Origin: Fen-1362 sp964597035
GTDB lineage: Bacteria > Planctomycetota > Phycisphaerae > Sedimentisphaerales > Anaerobacaceae
Direction of reading: 5' to 3'
Assembly (NCBI GenBank): GCA_964597035.1
Contig: CAZQWM010000005.1
Coordinates: 1 to 64,000 of the forward strand
DNA length: 64,000 bases
Shown: one piece after another, positions 16,068-25,044 of the stretch
How the letters are laid out: every line of letters starts with the position of its first letter
How positions within the stretch are numbered: the stretch's first letter is position 1
Notes under the pieces: generated by a model
The model's database searches: none
Seen by the model: only the letters and a program-made list of their open reading frames with translations
Told to the model about the DNA's origin: nothing
Translations under genes and position numbers: made by a program

Positions 16068-16763
16068 TCACCGGGTGGAAATGAAAGCACAAACACCGAC
16101 CGCGGCCAATAGGGCCACATTAAGGGACACGCTTTTCCGCGTATGTTCGGTAAAATTGTGAAGTTTCATTGCACGGAAGGTAAAGATTAGAGCTATCAGT
16201 GAGCAATCAGCCCACACTACTGCCGACACTGTCCCGGACTTGCCAATGTGAACCGCAACTAGGAGCCAAGCAATAACCATACAGACAAGCGACGCCCACC
16301 ACCTTTGCATGAGTTTCGTCTTGAAGTCGGTCCGAGATGATACTACGTCCCAGACTGCATAAGTTGTGATGATAACAGCTACAGCCCATGCTTCATATGA
16401 TGCATTAGGCGAGAAGGGGGTCGTCGCCAATTCAGGGATCTTAACTGCACGTGCGAGGGCGAAGTACATTACAACTAATGCGACATCTACAAAAAGCTCA
16501 ACATAGTCCAAAGTAAATACATTTTTAATTTCCGTCCCGCTAAACTCTGAAGTACGCCACCCAACCCAACTTGTAGAAATAACAAAAAAGGCAAGCAGGA
16601 GGTGTGAATAGGCTGGGAGCAAAGTCAAAAGCGTTTCGGTTGATGCCAGTTGATAGTCGATGAGCCTACTTAGGTCTATTGCAATTTGACCAATAGCCAA
16701 AGCGAACAGCATTTCGACGAATGTTAGATGAAGTTGTGTTTTAAGTTCAGATTGATTGGGCAT
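16068..16763 (-). CDS. Polytopic membrane protein of unknown function
   Basis: The product is 231 aa with about seven hydrophobic segments (e.g. 'FVEMLFALAIGQIAIDL', 'LLLAFFVISTSWVGW', 'VELFVDVALVVMYFALA', 'SLVCMVIAWLLVAV', 'VALLAAVGVCAFI'). No family motif is recognised. It begins 18 bp after the deoxyribosyltransferase-like gene on the same strand, so they probably share a transcript. It could be a small sensor or transporter-like protein, but nothing in the sequence decides. Confidence 0.7.
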   Translation of the reverse strand: MPNQSELKTQLHLTFVEMLFALAIGQIAIDLSRLIDYQLASTETLLTLLPAYSHLLLAFFVISTSWVGWRTSEFSGTEIKNVFTLDYVELFVDVALVVMYFALARAVKIPELATTPFSPNASYEAWAVAVIITTYAVWDVVSSRTDFKTKLMQRWWASLVCMVIAWLLVAVHIGKSGTVSAVVWADCSLIALIFTFRAMKLHNFTEHTRKSVSLNVALLAAVGVCAFISTR

Positions 16764-16781
16764 ATGCTTTCCCTACGTGGT

Positions 16782-17150
16782 TTACTTCAGTGACTCCACC
16801 CATTCATATAAACTCTTAATACTATGAAATACGGGTTTTCCCATCGCTCGAAAAGCTTCCACTTCACCGTCAGCACCAGGTGAGTCTTCTTCTTTGTAAT
16901 TTAATGAAGGCTCCTCAGCAGCTAAGCGCAGGCATCCGTCGTAAAGATGTAACAAAGCCTTGTCGTATTCGAGCCAGTCCTTATAGGGGCGGGGAAATAT
17001 CGTATGCTGGAAGTGGGTCCAAAGCGGTGCAACGGGCCATATTCGCCCTTCAGTTAGCAACTGGTTGAAAATGCGGCATTGAAACCTCACATTTATGGCT
17101 GTGTCGCCATTAGTATAGGGAGATGCGATGTAGATAATTGGCTTTTTCAT
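16782..17150 (-). CDS. Nucleoside deoxyribosyltransferase-like protein (DUF1937/DUF4406 type)
   Basis: The product is 122 aa from ATG 17150; a TTG three codons upstream is less likely. The N-terminus 'KPIIYIASPYTNGD' is the nucleotide-binding loop of the 2-deoxyribosyltransferase-like fold. Later 'DKALLHLYDGCLRL' and 'SPGADGEVEAFRAMGKPVF' match the family's second half, with the Glu of 'GEVEAF' at the usual nucleophile position. Family members cleave or transfer N-glycosidic bonds of nucleosides or act in nucleotide salvage, and are frequent in phages. The true substrate is unknown. AAGG lies about 10 nt upstream. Confidence 0.7.
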   Translation of the reverse strand: MKKPIIYIASPYTNGDTAINVRFQCRIFNQLLTEGRIWPVAPLWTHFQHTIFPRPYKDWLEYDKALLHLYDGCLRLAAEEPSLNYKEEDSPGADGEVEAFRAMGKPVFHSIKSLYEWVESLK

Positions 17151-17159
17151 AATCAACAA

Positions 17160-17452
17160 TCCTTAAGATAAGCCAAATACATTAAGATACAGTGCTCACT
17201 GTTGGGAGGTTAATCTGCCGAGAATACAATGTCAACGAAAACGTGCCACACAAAACTGCCCCCCAAAACAGGGGTTTGTCGCAGCCCATGCAAGCTATGA
17301 AATACGCACACAGCCCAATTATAAAAGGAAAATTTGCTGGGGAGTTGGAAGGGGGTGGGCTAAAATAACACACAGTACGAGCTGCTTTTGTATATGCCTC
17401 ACAAACAAAGGAAATCCAACGGGGATTTGTGCGCGGTGGAAGGGGCGAAACC
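17160..17452. other. Intergenic gap, no gene seen
   Basis: About 290 bases between the end of the signalling array and the deoxyribosyltransferase-like gene. A run of C's and G's (ccccccaaaacagggg near 17260) could fold weakly. Nothing else is supported. Confidence 0.4.
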
Positions 17453-19012
17453 TCAGGGCAATTGCGGTCCTTCCATGGGGCTGATTCCAACAGTAGCGGT
17501 AATCGGCGCCAGAGGGAGGTACACGGTGAAGGTGCTTCCTTTGTCGGGTTCGCTCTCGACATCAATACGGCCATCGTGCCTGGTGACGATTTCCTTGACG
17601 ATGGCAAGACCGAGGCCAGTGCCTGCAATCTGCTTTCCGGGGCGATTGACGCGGTAGAACCGGGCGAAGATTTTGGGCAGGTCCTGCCCGGGTATGCCCA
17701 TGCCATTGTCGATGACTTTGATAAGCAGCTCATTATTTACGGTCTGCGCCGAGACCATAATCGTGCCGTTTTGAGGCGTGAACTTGATTGCGTTGGTTAT
17801 GAGGTTTGAAACCATGGAACGGATTTTGTTTTCGTCGCCCAAGAGTTTTGGGAGGTTGTCGGCGATATCTGATTCGAGGGTGATGTCGTTTCTGGCGGCG
17901 AGGTGTTCGAGGTCCGCCACGGCCCGGCTGACAACCGAAGTAACGTCGACTGCTTGTCGCACGATTTCAATAGTTCCGGCCTCGATGTGAGAAATCTCCA
18001 GAATTCCGTTTATCAGGTTAGTGAGGCGGTCGGATTCCTCGTCGATGATCTGGAGAAACTCCCGCTTGGTATCTTCGGGCATATTCTGGTCGTGGAGCAT
18101 TGTCTCGGTGTAGGCCTTTATCGAAGTGAGCGGAGTGCGCAGCTCATGCGAAACGGATGAGATGAAGTCTGATTTCATTCGGTCGATTTCGCGTTGCTGT
18201 GATACATCCCGAAATACCATAACAATACCGGTCATAGTCCCATCATTCTTACGGATAGGCGAAGCCGTCGATGAGACGGGGCATTGCTTTCCGAATCTGG
18301 TAATGAGGGCGTCGTGTTCGTGGCCCAGCTCAATCTTGCGAGACTCGAGCACTTTGTCGATGGGGCTGACGGCTCGCTGCTTGGTCTGCTCATTAATGAT
18401 TCTGATTACCTCATCGACGGGTCTGCTCCGCACGTCATCAAATCCCCATCCTGTAAGGTGTTCAGCGGCAGTGTTAAACAGCGTTATGCAATTATCGGCA
18501 TCAACAGCAATAACTGCGTCGCCCATACTTGACAGTGTTACTGCCAGCAGCTCTTTTTCTTCTGCGAGCTCTTCGGTTCGCTCTTTTACGAGGTCGACAA
18601 GCTTCTCGTGGTAATTTTTGAGTTCGTCCTCAGCCTTTTTGTGTTTGATTGTGTTCTTGACGACTTCCGGGAGCACTTTGAGATAGTTTCTGGCAGGGTC
18701 TTTGATAAGGTAATCGCTGGCGCCGGACTTCATCGCTTTAACAGCCAGCTCCTCGCTTCCCGTTCCCGTCGCAAAGACCGAGGGCGTGTCTTTGATAGAT
18801 TCGAGTATATCAAAAGCCGTTCCGTCGCCGAGCAGGTAGTCGACGAAAATCAAATCGAACTTTTCTTTATCGAGGATTTGTTTTGCCTGTGCAACCGAGT
18901 TGGCAATGGTATAGTCGTAAGACAGATTCTCATCGCTTACCATACGCTTGAATGCCATCTGGTCAAGCCGGTCGTCTTCAACCATCAGGATTCTAAACGT
19001 TGCTTCTGTCAT
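17453..19012 (-). CDS. Receiver-PAS-histidine kinase
   Basis: The product is 519 aa, soluble. Receiver domain ~6-125: 'ILMVEDDRLDQ', phospho-acceptor Asp in 'FVDYLLGDG', and 'GASDYLIKD'. A coiled linker ~130-160 is followed by PAS ~160-275 ('MGDAVIAVDADNCITLFNTA'), HisKA with 'SSVSHELRTPLTS' and HATPase with N box 'NLITNAIKF', G1 'DNGMGIP' and 'GTGLGLAIV'. An N-terminal receiver on a kinase lets one phosphorelay step control the next. It is the last gene of the array and starts 3 bp after the preceding receiver gene, so it is probably coupled to it. Confidence 0.92.
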   Translation of the reverse strand: MTEATFRILMVEDDRLDQMAFKRMVSDENLSYDYTIANSVAQAKQILDKEKFDLIFVDYLLGDGTAFDILESIKDTPSVFATGTGSEELAVKAMKSGASDYLIKDPARNYLKVLPEVVKNTIKHKKAEDELKNYHEKLVDLVKERTEELAEEKELLAVTLSSMGDAVIAVDADNCITLFNTAAEHLTGWGFDDVRSRPVDEVIRIINEQTKQRAVSPIDKVLESRKIELGHEHDALITRFGKQCPVSSTASPIRKNDGTMTGIVMVFRDVSQQREIDRMKSDFISSVSHELRTPLTSIKAYTETMLHDQNMPEDTKREFLQIIDEESDRLTNLINGILEISHIEAGTIEIVRQAVDVTSVVSRAVADLEHLAARNDITLESDIADNLPKLLGDENKIRSMVSNLITNAIKFTPQNGTIMVSAQTVNNELLIKVIDNGMGIPGQDLPKIFARFYRVNRPGKQIAGTGLGLAIVKEIVTRHDGRIDVESEPDKGSTFTVYLPLAPITATVGISPMEGPQLP

Positions 19013-19015
19013 TTT

Positions 19016-19438
19016 TTATTTTCCTTTTTCCGGTAATTCACTTAGTGTCCAGTACAAATCGAGCGTCCTGACTGCTTCCACAAACTTTTTATAGTCGGTG
19101 GGTTTCACTATGTAGCCGGCAATTGAGAGCTTGAAACTTTCCATCTTGTCCCGGTCGTCTCTGGATGTAGTCAGCACGATGACGGGTATTTGTTTCAGGT
19201 TGTCGTCGGCTTTTGCGATTTTGAGAAATTCAATACCGTTCATTTTGGGCATATTCAAATCCAGCAAAATAACGCACGGCCTGTGATTGTTTTCTCCTTG
19301 CAGGTATTTGAGTGCTTCCTCGCCATTGGGCTGATGGACCAGTTGATTTTTGACGTTGAGGTCTTTCAACGCACGCTTGACCGTCATTGCGTCGACAGAG
19401 TCATCTTCAACCAGCATTATGGGATTGGAGTTTTTCAT
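19016..19438 (-). CDS. Single-domain response regulator (Rcp1-like), paralogue 1
   Basis: The product is 140 aa and is only a receiver domain: 'IMLVEDDSVDAMTVKRAL', Asp in 'VILLDLNMPKMNG', 'IVLTTSRDD', and Lys in 'GYIVKPTDY'. The ending 'LYWTLSELP' is shared with the neighbouring paralogues and with Rcp1-type regulators that pair with phytochrome-like kinases. It has no output domain and probably carries phosphate to a downstream partner. It overlaps the end of the next upstream receiver gene by 32 bp. Confidence 0.9.
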   Translation of the reverse strand: MKNSNPIMLVEDDSVDAMTVKRALKDLNVKNQLVHQPNGEEALKYLQGENNHRPCVILLDLNMPKMNGIEFLKIAKADDNLKQIPVIVLTTSRDDRDKMESFKLSIAGYIVKPTDYKKFVEAVRTLDLYWTLSELPEKGK

Positions 19439-19871
19439 TTACGATATCCTGTTCTTCAGTACATGGCAGTTCACTGAGTGTCCAGTAAAGGTTGATGATT
19501 CTCATCGCCTCGACGAATTTTTTGTAGTCGACCGGTTTGACTATGAAGCCGGCAACGTTGAGCTGAAAGCTCTGAATACGGTCTTGGTCGTCTCTCGAAG
19601 TGCTCAATACTATTGCCGGGATTCGTTTCATCTGTTCTTCATTCTTTGCGGTCTTGAGGAACTCGATGCCGTTCATTTTAGGCATATTCAAATCGAGCAG
19701 AATGACACAGGGTTTTATGTTGTTTTCGTCTCCGAGGTATGCAAGAGCCTCTTCGCCATTGCATAGGCGAACGAGAGGATTCGAGACCTTGAGGTCTTTT
19801 AAGGCACGTTTGACCGTCATTGCATCGACGTTGTCGTCTTCAATGAGCATAATCGGTTTAAAATTTCGCAT
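19407..19871 (-). CDS. Single-domain response regulator (Rcp1-like), paralogue 2
   Basis: The product is 154 aa, start ATG 19871 with AAAGGG upstream; an upstream TTG would add nine Lys-rich residues. Receiver motifs are 'IMLIEDDNVDAMTVKRAL', Asp in 'VILLDLNMPKMNG' and Lys in 'GFIVKPVDY'. It is very close to the 19016-19438 paralogue, pointing to a tandem duplication. Its end runs 32 bp into the next gene, giving a C-terminal extension after 'LYWTLSELP'. It begins inside the last codons of the preceding receiver gene. Confidence 0.9.
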   Translation of the reverse strand: MRNFKPIMLIEDDNVDAMTVKRALKDLKVSNPLVRLCNGEEALAYLGDENNIKPCVILLDLNMPKMNGIEFLKTAKNEEQMKRIPAIVLSTSRDDQDRIQSFQLNVAGFIVKPVDYKKFVEAMRIINLYWTLSELPCTEEQDIVNEKLQSHNAG

Positions 19872-20301
19872 TTTCAGTTTCCCTTTCTTTTTCCACAAGC
19901 CCGTTCCATACCCAGTACTGGATTACGATGTCCATTGACCGCAGGAAGGCGTCGTAATCCATTGCTTTTATCACGTACCCCGCCACACCGAGGTTAAAGG
20001 TGTCGACCTTGTCCTGCTCGTATTTGGAGACGGTCAGAACAACTACCGGTATATGCTGAAATTCGGTGTCTCCTTTAAGTATCTGGAGAAGTTCGACGCC
20101 ACTTATCTTCGGCATATTAAGGTCCAGTATAATCAGCGCCGGAATAGTGCTCTGGTTGTTTCTGAGATATTCGAGCGCCTCTTCCCCATCTGTCTTGTGA
20201 ACAAGAGGGTTCCTGACCCTGAGGTCTTTCAGAGACTGCATGACGGTAGATGCGTCCACAAGGTCGTCTTCAACAAGCAATATCGGTTTTATTGTTTGCA
20301 T
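19858..20301 (-). CDS. Single-domain response regulator (Rcp1-like), paralogue 3
   Basis: The product is 147 aa. Receiver motifs are 'ILLVEDDLVDASTVMQSL', Asp in 'LIILDLNMPKISG', 'VVLTVSKYE' and Lys in 'GYVIKAMDY'. It is more divergent than paralogues 1 and 2: Pro after the conserved Lys is replaced by Ala, and the tail is 'QYWVWNGL' instead of 'YWTLSELP'. It starts 3 bp after the stop of the PAS kinase at 20305, the usual arrangement of a kinase and its cognate regulator. Confidence 0.9.
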   Translation of the reverse strand: MQTIKPILLVEDDLVDASTVMQSLKDLRVRNPLVHKTDGEEALEYLRNNQSTIPALIILDLNMPKISGVELLQILKGDTEFQHIPVVVLTVSKYEQDKVDTFNLGVAGYVIKAMDYDAFLRSMDIVIQYWVWNGLVEKERETENAKF

Positions 20302-20304
20302 CGT

Positions 20305-21579
20305 TCATTCCCTCAGCTTAGGCAGCGTGAAGGTAAAGGTACTGCCTTCGTTTATTTTCGATTCAACTGATATAGTGCCGCCATATAGTTCGACAATTTT
20401 TTTCACTATAGTCAGGCCGATGCCCGTGCTCTCGGTTTTATCGCGAGGAGCCAGTGTTTGAAAAATCTCAAATATTTTTTCGAAGTACTGCTCCTTGATT
20501 CCGCATCCATTGTCGGCCACACTGAATTTCCAGAAGTTTTTCTCTTCAGTACAGTCGATTCTGATTTGCGCATCTGGTTTATCTGTATATTTAATAGCGT
20601 TGCTCATCAGGTTCTGGAAGACCTGTTTTAGTCGGTGGTGTTGGCAGCGTATGGTCGGCAGATTCTTTTCGATAATAATTTTGTGGTTTTCCGAGGGAGC
20701 AAGTTCGGTGATTATTTCGGCGATAAGGGCATTGACATCCACGTTTTGCTGGTCTTCGACGATGTGTCCGATTTCAGAGTATCGAAGTATGGCGTCTATG
20801 AACTCGCTCATTCGCCTGACTCTGATAATGAGCAGTCCAAGCTGATTCTTCGCTTCTTCGTCTAAGTTACCGATATTCTTGCGTATCAGGAGGTCGGCTA
20901 TGGCCCCTATGCCTCGCAACGGAGATTTCAGGTCGTGGGCGATAATATGGGCGAAGCTGCGAAGCTCCTGGTTGGACTTCTTGAGTTCCTGGACTATTTG
21001 ATGGAGGTTCTGGTTGAGCTTCGCCAGGATTTGCTCGGTCTTTTTACGATAAGTAATATCCCTGATAATATGCACGAAACATTTCGTATTGCCTTCGTCA
21101 TCTATTGCCGGGTCAGCCGAAACCGCGACCCAGATATCTTTTTGGGGTATATAAAGTTCCGCCTCCTCATGTTTGTTGGTCTGTTTGGCTATAACGAGTG
21201 GGCAATCATCGGGCGGCAATTTACCACCATAAAGCAGGCCATAGGTTGACTCGCCCAGAATTTTACCCAGTGGCTTACCGAAGAAGCGCGATGCGGCGTG
21301 ATTGGCCTGAATAATTGTAAATTCCTTATCCGCGAGCATAATTGAATCGCGTGTGGCGTTGAATGTGGCTTCCCATTCCTGAAGGGCCGTCATCAGTGCC
21401 TGCTCCACCCGTTCGTGCTCGCCTTCGAGCCGCTCAAGTCCCGCCAAGCGGGCACGTAAAGATTTTATCTCTTTGAGCATTTGTGCCGTTGATAGTTGCT
21501 CCTGCAGATTGATGGCGTTCTCGGCACAATTGTCTGTCGGAATCGTCTTTTGGTCCGGGATTTGTTCGGTTTTCGTCAC
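20305..21579 (-). CDS. PAS-domain histidine kinase (soluble)
   Basis: The product is 424 aa, GTG start. Coiled N-terminus ~20-70. PAS ~70-175 ('ATRDSIMLADKEFTIIQANHAASRFFGK') with a Cys near 'PPDDCPLVI'. HisKA 'AHIIAHDLKSPLRGIG' (phospho-His in AHDLK). HATPase 'NLMSNAIKYTDKP', 'DNGCGI', 'ESTGIGLTIVKKIVELYGG'. No membrane segment, so a cytoplasmic input is expected. The HisKA type (AHDLK.PLRGI, then a conserved 'RxxRM…I..IL.YS') is the phytochrome-like group that pairs with Rcp1-like receivers, which flank this gene on both sides. Confidence 0.9.
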   Translation of the reverse strand: MTKTEQIPDQKTIPTDNCAENAINLQEQLSTAQMLKEIKSLRARLAGLERLEGEHERVEQALMTALQEWEATFNATRDSIMLADKEFTIIQANHAASRFFGKPLGKILGESTYGLLYGGKLPPDDCPLVIAKQTNKHEEAELYIPQKDIWVAVSADPAIDDEGNTKCFVHIIRDITYRKKTEQILAKLNQNLHQIVQELKKSNQELRSFAHIIAHDLKSPLRGIGAIADLLIRKNIGNLDEEAKNQLGLLIIRVRRMSEFIDAILRYSEIGHIVEDQQNVDVNALIAEIITELAPSENHKIIIEKNLPTIRCQHHRLKQVFQNLMSNAIKYTDKPDAQIRIDCTEEKNFWKFSVADNGCGIKEQYFEKIFEIFQTLAPRDKTESTGIGLTIVKKIVELYGGTISVESKINEGSTFTFTLPKLRE

Positions 21580-21654
21580 TTTCTGTTGCTCATTGTTAAT
21601 AAAATAAAAGGCATTTTTTATCTCCGTTTCTTATCACAGCCGAACACTATATGC

Positions 21655-22098
21655 CTAACTTTTTGCAGCGGCTGTCTGCACCTGTTGTCTGGGTAATTCG
21701 CTCGAGTTCCAATAAAGCACAACCGTGCTGATTACTTCTACGAATTTTGCATAATCGACCGGCTTAATCATATATCCGGCGGCGCCGAGTTCGAAGCTGT
21801 CCATAACGTCCCGTTTTTCTTTTGAGGTTGTCAGCACTATGACCGGTATCATTCTCAGGGCCGAATCTGCCTTGACGGCTTTGAGGAACTCAATTCCGTT
21901 CATTTTGGGCATATTCAGGTCGAGTAGAATGACGAAGGGCTTTTCTGAGTTGGGGTCGTTCAGGTAGTTTATTGCCTCTTCGCCGTTTAGCGAATGAATC
22001 ACTGAGTTGGTGACGTGCAAGTCTTTCATTGCTCGTTTCACCGTCATCGCGTCTACACTGTCGTCTTCAACAAGCAGTATGGGTTGTAGCATTTGCAT
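21655..22098 (-). CDS. Single-domain response regulator (Rcp1-like), paralogue 4
   Basis: The product is 147 aa. Receiver motifs are 'ILLVEDDSVDAMTVKRAM', Asp in 'VILLDLNMPKMNG', 'IVLTTSKEK', Lys in 'GYMIKPVDY', and a 'LYWNSSELP' ending. The start lies 32 bp inside the end of the large sensor kinase at 22067-24982, so translation is coupled and that kinase is its likely phosphodonor. Confidence 0.9.
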   Translation of the reverse strand: MQMLQPILLVEDDSVDAMTVKRAMKDLHVTNSVIHSLNGEEAINYLNDPNSEKPFVILLDLNMPKMNGIEFLKAVKADSALRMIPVIVLTTSKEKRDVMDSFELGAAGYMIKPVDYAKFVEVISTVVLYWNSSELPRQQVQTAAAKS

Positions 22099-24982
22099 AA
22101 ATAGACTCCTCTTGCTGTTTTTGTAGCGTGAAGAAGAATGTACAGCCGGAGCCGGGTTGTGACTCCACCCAGATTTTGCCTCCGTACAGTTCGACTGTTT
22201 TCCTTGTGATAGCCAGGCCGATTCCCGCGGTCTGTGGTTCCTTTGTCTTAGGCAATGTCTGAAATATCTTGAAGATTCTCTCGAAATGTTTGTGTTCTAA
22301 CCCGGGGCCATTGTCCTGGATGTAGAATTTCCAGAATTCCCCCTGGTCGACGCAGCCGACTTTCACCAGCCCTTTTGGCTTGTCCATAAAGTTGATTGCG
22401 TTTTCCAGAAGGTTCCGGAAGACCTGCGAGATGTGCTCGGGCTGGCAAACTATGCCTGGCAGACTGTCTACTGCTATTTCGACGTTCTCTGGTGGCTTTA
22501 TTCTATCGATTGTATCAAAGAGCATGGTGTTGAGGTTCACCAGCCGTTCATTTTTTCTGCTTCGTACAATTTTAGAGAATAACAGTATTCCTTCAATAAG
22601 TTTGTCTATCCGGACGACTCTTGCTTTGAGCAGACGAACGTGTTCTCGGCCATGCTCGTCAAGCTTGTCGCCGTAATCGCTGACAATCCAGTCGGCTAAG
22701 GTGCCGATACCTCTGAGAGGCGTTTTGAGGTCATGGGCTGCTATGTGAACAAACTCCTGAAGCTGCCTGTTTGACCGGCTAAGCTCCTGAACGGTTGTCT
22801 CAAGGTCTTTGTTCAGCTTCCCAAGTGCGTCTTCTGCTTTTCTTCGTTCTGCGGCTTCGAGTTTGAGCGAAATCATATCGGCCACCGACGCCGCGAAGTC
22901 CTGCTCGTTACCCGTCCACTGTCTGGCCGGGCCTATATGTTCGTGGCATATTATGCCCGTTATTTGGCCATGCAGGCGGATTGGTACATCCATCATCGAG
23001 GTAATGCCTTTGGGCAGCAGGTATGAATCCGTAAATTCGCATGTACGGGAATCGGTCTGAGCGTTGCCTGCAGCGATTATGCGACTGTCTTTTAGCACCT
23101 TGAAATAGGACGGATAGTCCTTAACATTCATTGAATCCCCGCTTTTGTGCACCTTTTTGCTTCTTAAAAACAAGTCGCGGCAGACAAGTTGTATTCTGTC
23201 AGGGGTGAACAGCCAGATGCTTACCCGTTCAACATTGAGCACCTGTGAATCCTGTTCGGTGATTATTCGCAGAAGTGAATCGAAGTCCTGTTCAGGCATA
23301 TTCGCAAGCTGTAACAGGGCGTTGTGGTGGTGCATAATCTGCTCGGCCCTTTCGGCCAGCAGGGATTCTGCCTTCTTTTGCTCGGTGACTTCTTTTATAT
23401 GCTCGATAACACCTTTGACGTTACCTTCCGGGTCTTTGAGAGGAAAAGTCGTAAGTTCTATCCACTGTTGTGGGTCCTCGGGGCCCGGGACGGGGATTAT
23501 TGCTGTATGTCGCTGGCCGGTTTTCATTGTTTTAATAGAGGGGCACCAGGGACAGGGTGAGTTGAGGTTGTGAAACGCTTCGAAGCACTTTTTGCCTACG
23601 AGGGGCATACGGTGTTGTTTATTTTTTTCCAGCCAGGCATTTGCTTTAATAATATTGTAGTTGTTGTCCAGAACGCAAATCCCGTCTTGAATGTTATCGA
23701 AAATACTGTCAAGAAAGTGCTGATTGTCATGTAGCTTGTTCTCGGTTTTCTTTCGTCCGGTAATTTCATCGTTCAAGTCGGCTATGGTTGTTTTTAGCTG
23801 GTCAGCCATCCTCTGGAAGGACCTGGCGAATTGACCTATTTCGTCTTTTGAAGTGATGATTGGTTTAGTGTCGAGATTGCCTGCTGCTATTTGGACTGTG
23901 GCCTTTTGTAGTTTGGCGAGTGGAATGGTAATAGAGCGATAGATAATTACGCTTGCCAGCATAGCCAGACTCATAACCGCCAGTCCAGCGGCTAACATTG
24001 TGTTTCTCAGGTGTGAAATGGGAGCGAGGGCCTCGGAGCTTTCGATTTCCGCCAACAGTATCCAGTTGAGTGCGTTGAAGTTTCCGTATCCCTTTGAGTG
24101 TGCGTGGGCAAAGAGCTTCCCTTTATCAGTTCCTTTTTCGCCGACTGCGCAGGAAGTATGTCCCGGCTGGCCAAAGTGACCAAAACGCGGGATAAGCTGG
24201 TTGTATGCGTCCTGAAGAAAGGTATAGTGTTTTGTCGAATATATTATTTTTGCCTCTTTGTTCATCAGGTGAAGCTGCATCGTGTTGTATCCCGCGGCTT
24301 CTTTGGCCTTGTTGATAATGTCGATTGTCTCTTGCGTGTTCAGGACCGCCTTTATAACTCCGAGGAAGTTGCCGTTTGCGTCAACTATTTTTGCGGCGAT
24401 ATCCATAGAGAATGCATAGGAGCTTTCGTCGTATTTGACGTCACCTACAAACAGGCCTTTGCTCCTGGCGACCTGCCACCACTGTTCGTCGGCCTGATAG
24501 TAATCCGAGGTCTTATTGGTCTGGGCGACGTTGGCTCCGAATTTATTTGTTACGAATATCTCCGCAAATACAGGATTGTTGTGTTTACCGATGTAGGAAT
24601 TGCGCAGCGTTTTCAGTCGCTGGGCGAGCTGGTTTGTGCATAACCGGGTGCAGAGGGTGTTTTTATCATTCTCGTAATGGTTCCAGTTGGCTTCCACTTC
24701 TTCGATGTAGCCGTTGGAATCGGGCAAGTTCTCGAAGTCTGTGTTTGACCGAGAGGTGGATTTTATTATCAATGGACTCGTTGTGTGGGCCTGTATGTTT
24801 TCGATTCGGCGAATAATGGTTCTTTGAACCTCGTCGAGTGTCTGAGCAACGAGTGTTGTACAGCTTTCGTCAATGGCTTTTTTGAGGGCTGCCTGACTGG
24901 CGCACAACGAGACGTAGCCTAGCGCTACAATCAGCAGTGCCAAGCCCACAAATCCCAATGCTAACCTGTGTCCTATTTTCAT
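22067..24982 (-). CDS. Membrane sensor histidine kinase (dCache-HAMP-PAS-GAF-HisKA)
   Basis: The product is 971 aa. TM1 ~7-28 (LALGFVGLALLIVALGYVSL). A periplasmic dCache-like sensor ~35-330 carries 'VTNKFGANVAQTNKTSDYYQ' and 'DIAAKIVDANGNFLGVIKAV'. TM2 ~335-360, HAMP ~360-405, PAS ~425-535 including 'CPWCPS', GAF ~555-700 ('RVSIWLFTPDRIQLVC', 'CHEHIGPARQWTGNEQDFAASVA'). HisKA has 'AAHDLKTPLRG' and HATPase 'NLLENAINF', 'DNGPGL', 'AGIGLAITRKTVELYGG'. A dCache sensor usually binds small molecules outside the membrane. The ligand is unknown. Confidence 0.92.
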   Translation of the reverse strand: MKIGHRLALGFVGLALLIVALGYVSLCASQAALKKAIDESCTTLVAQTLDEVQRTIIRRIENIQAHTTSPLIIKSTSRSNTDFENLPDSNGYIEEVEANWNHYENDKNTLCTRLCTNQLAQRLKTLRNSYIGKHNNPVFAEIFVTNKFGANVAQTNKTSDYYQADEQWWQVARSKGLFVGDVKYDESSYAFSMDIAAKIVDANGNFLGVIKAVLNTQETIDIINKAKEAAGYNTMQLHLMNKEAKIIYSTKHYTFLQDAYNQLIPRFGHFGQPGHTSCAVGEKGTDKGKLFAHAHSKGYGNFNALNWILLAEIESSEALAPISHLRNTMLAAGLAVMSLAMLASVIIYRSITIPLAKLQKATVQIAAGNLDTKPIITSKDEIGQFARSFQRMADQLKTTIADLNDEITGRKKTENKLHDNQHFLDSIFDNIQDGICVLDNNYNIIKANAWLEKNKQHRMPLVGKKCFEAFHNLNSPCPWCPSIKTMKTGQRHTAIIPVPGPEDPQQWIELTTFPLKDPEGNVKGVIEHIKEVTEQKKAESLLAERAEQIMHHHNALLQLANMPEQDFDSLLRIITEQDSQVLNVERVSIWLFTPDRIQLVCRDLFLRSKKVHKSGDSMNVKDYPSYFKVLKDSRIIAAGNAQTDSRTCEFTDSYLLPKGITSMMDVPIRLHGQITGIICHEHIGPARQWTGNEQDFAASVADMISLKLEAAERRKAEDALGKLNKDLETTVQELSRSNRQLQEFVHIAAHDLKTPLRGIGTLADWIVSDYGDKLDEHGREHVRLLKARVVRIDKLIEGILLFSKIVRSRKNERLVNLNTMLFDTIDRIKPPENVEIAVDSLPGIVCQPEHISQVFRNLLENAINFMDKPKGLVKVGCVDQGEFWKFYIQDNGPGLEHKHFERIFKIFQTLPKTKEPQTAGIGLAITRKTVELYGGKIWVESQPGSGCTFFFTLQKQQEESIYANATTHTAC

Positions 24983-25044
24983 AGCGACTCTCTCGTTATT
25001 TCACCGACTCAATCTGCCTTTGGCATAATTGTTTTCTCTGTTTA

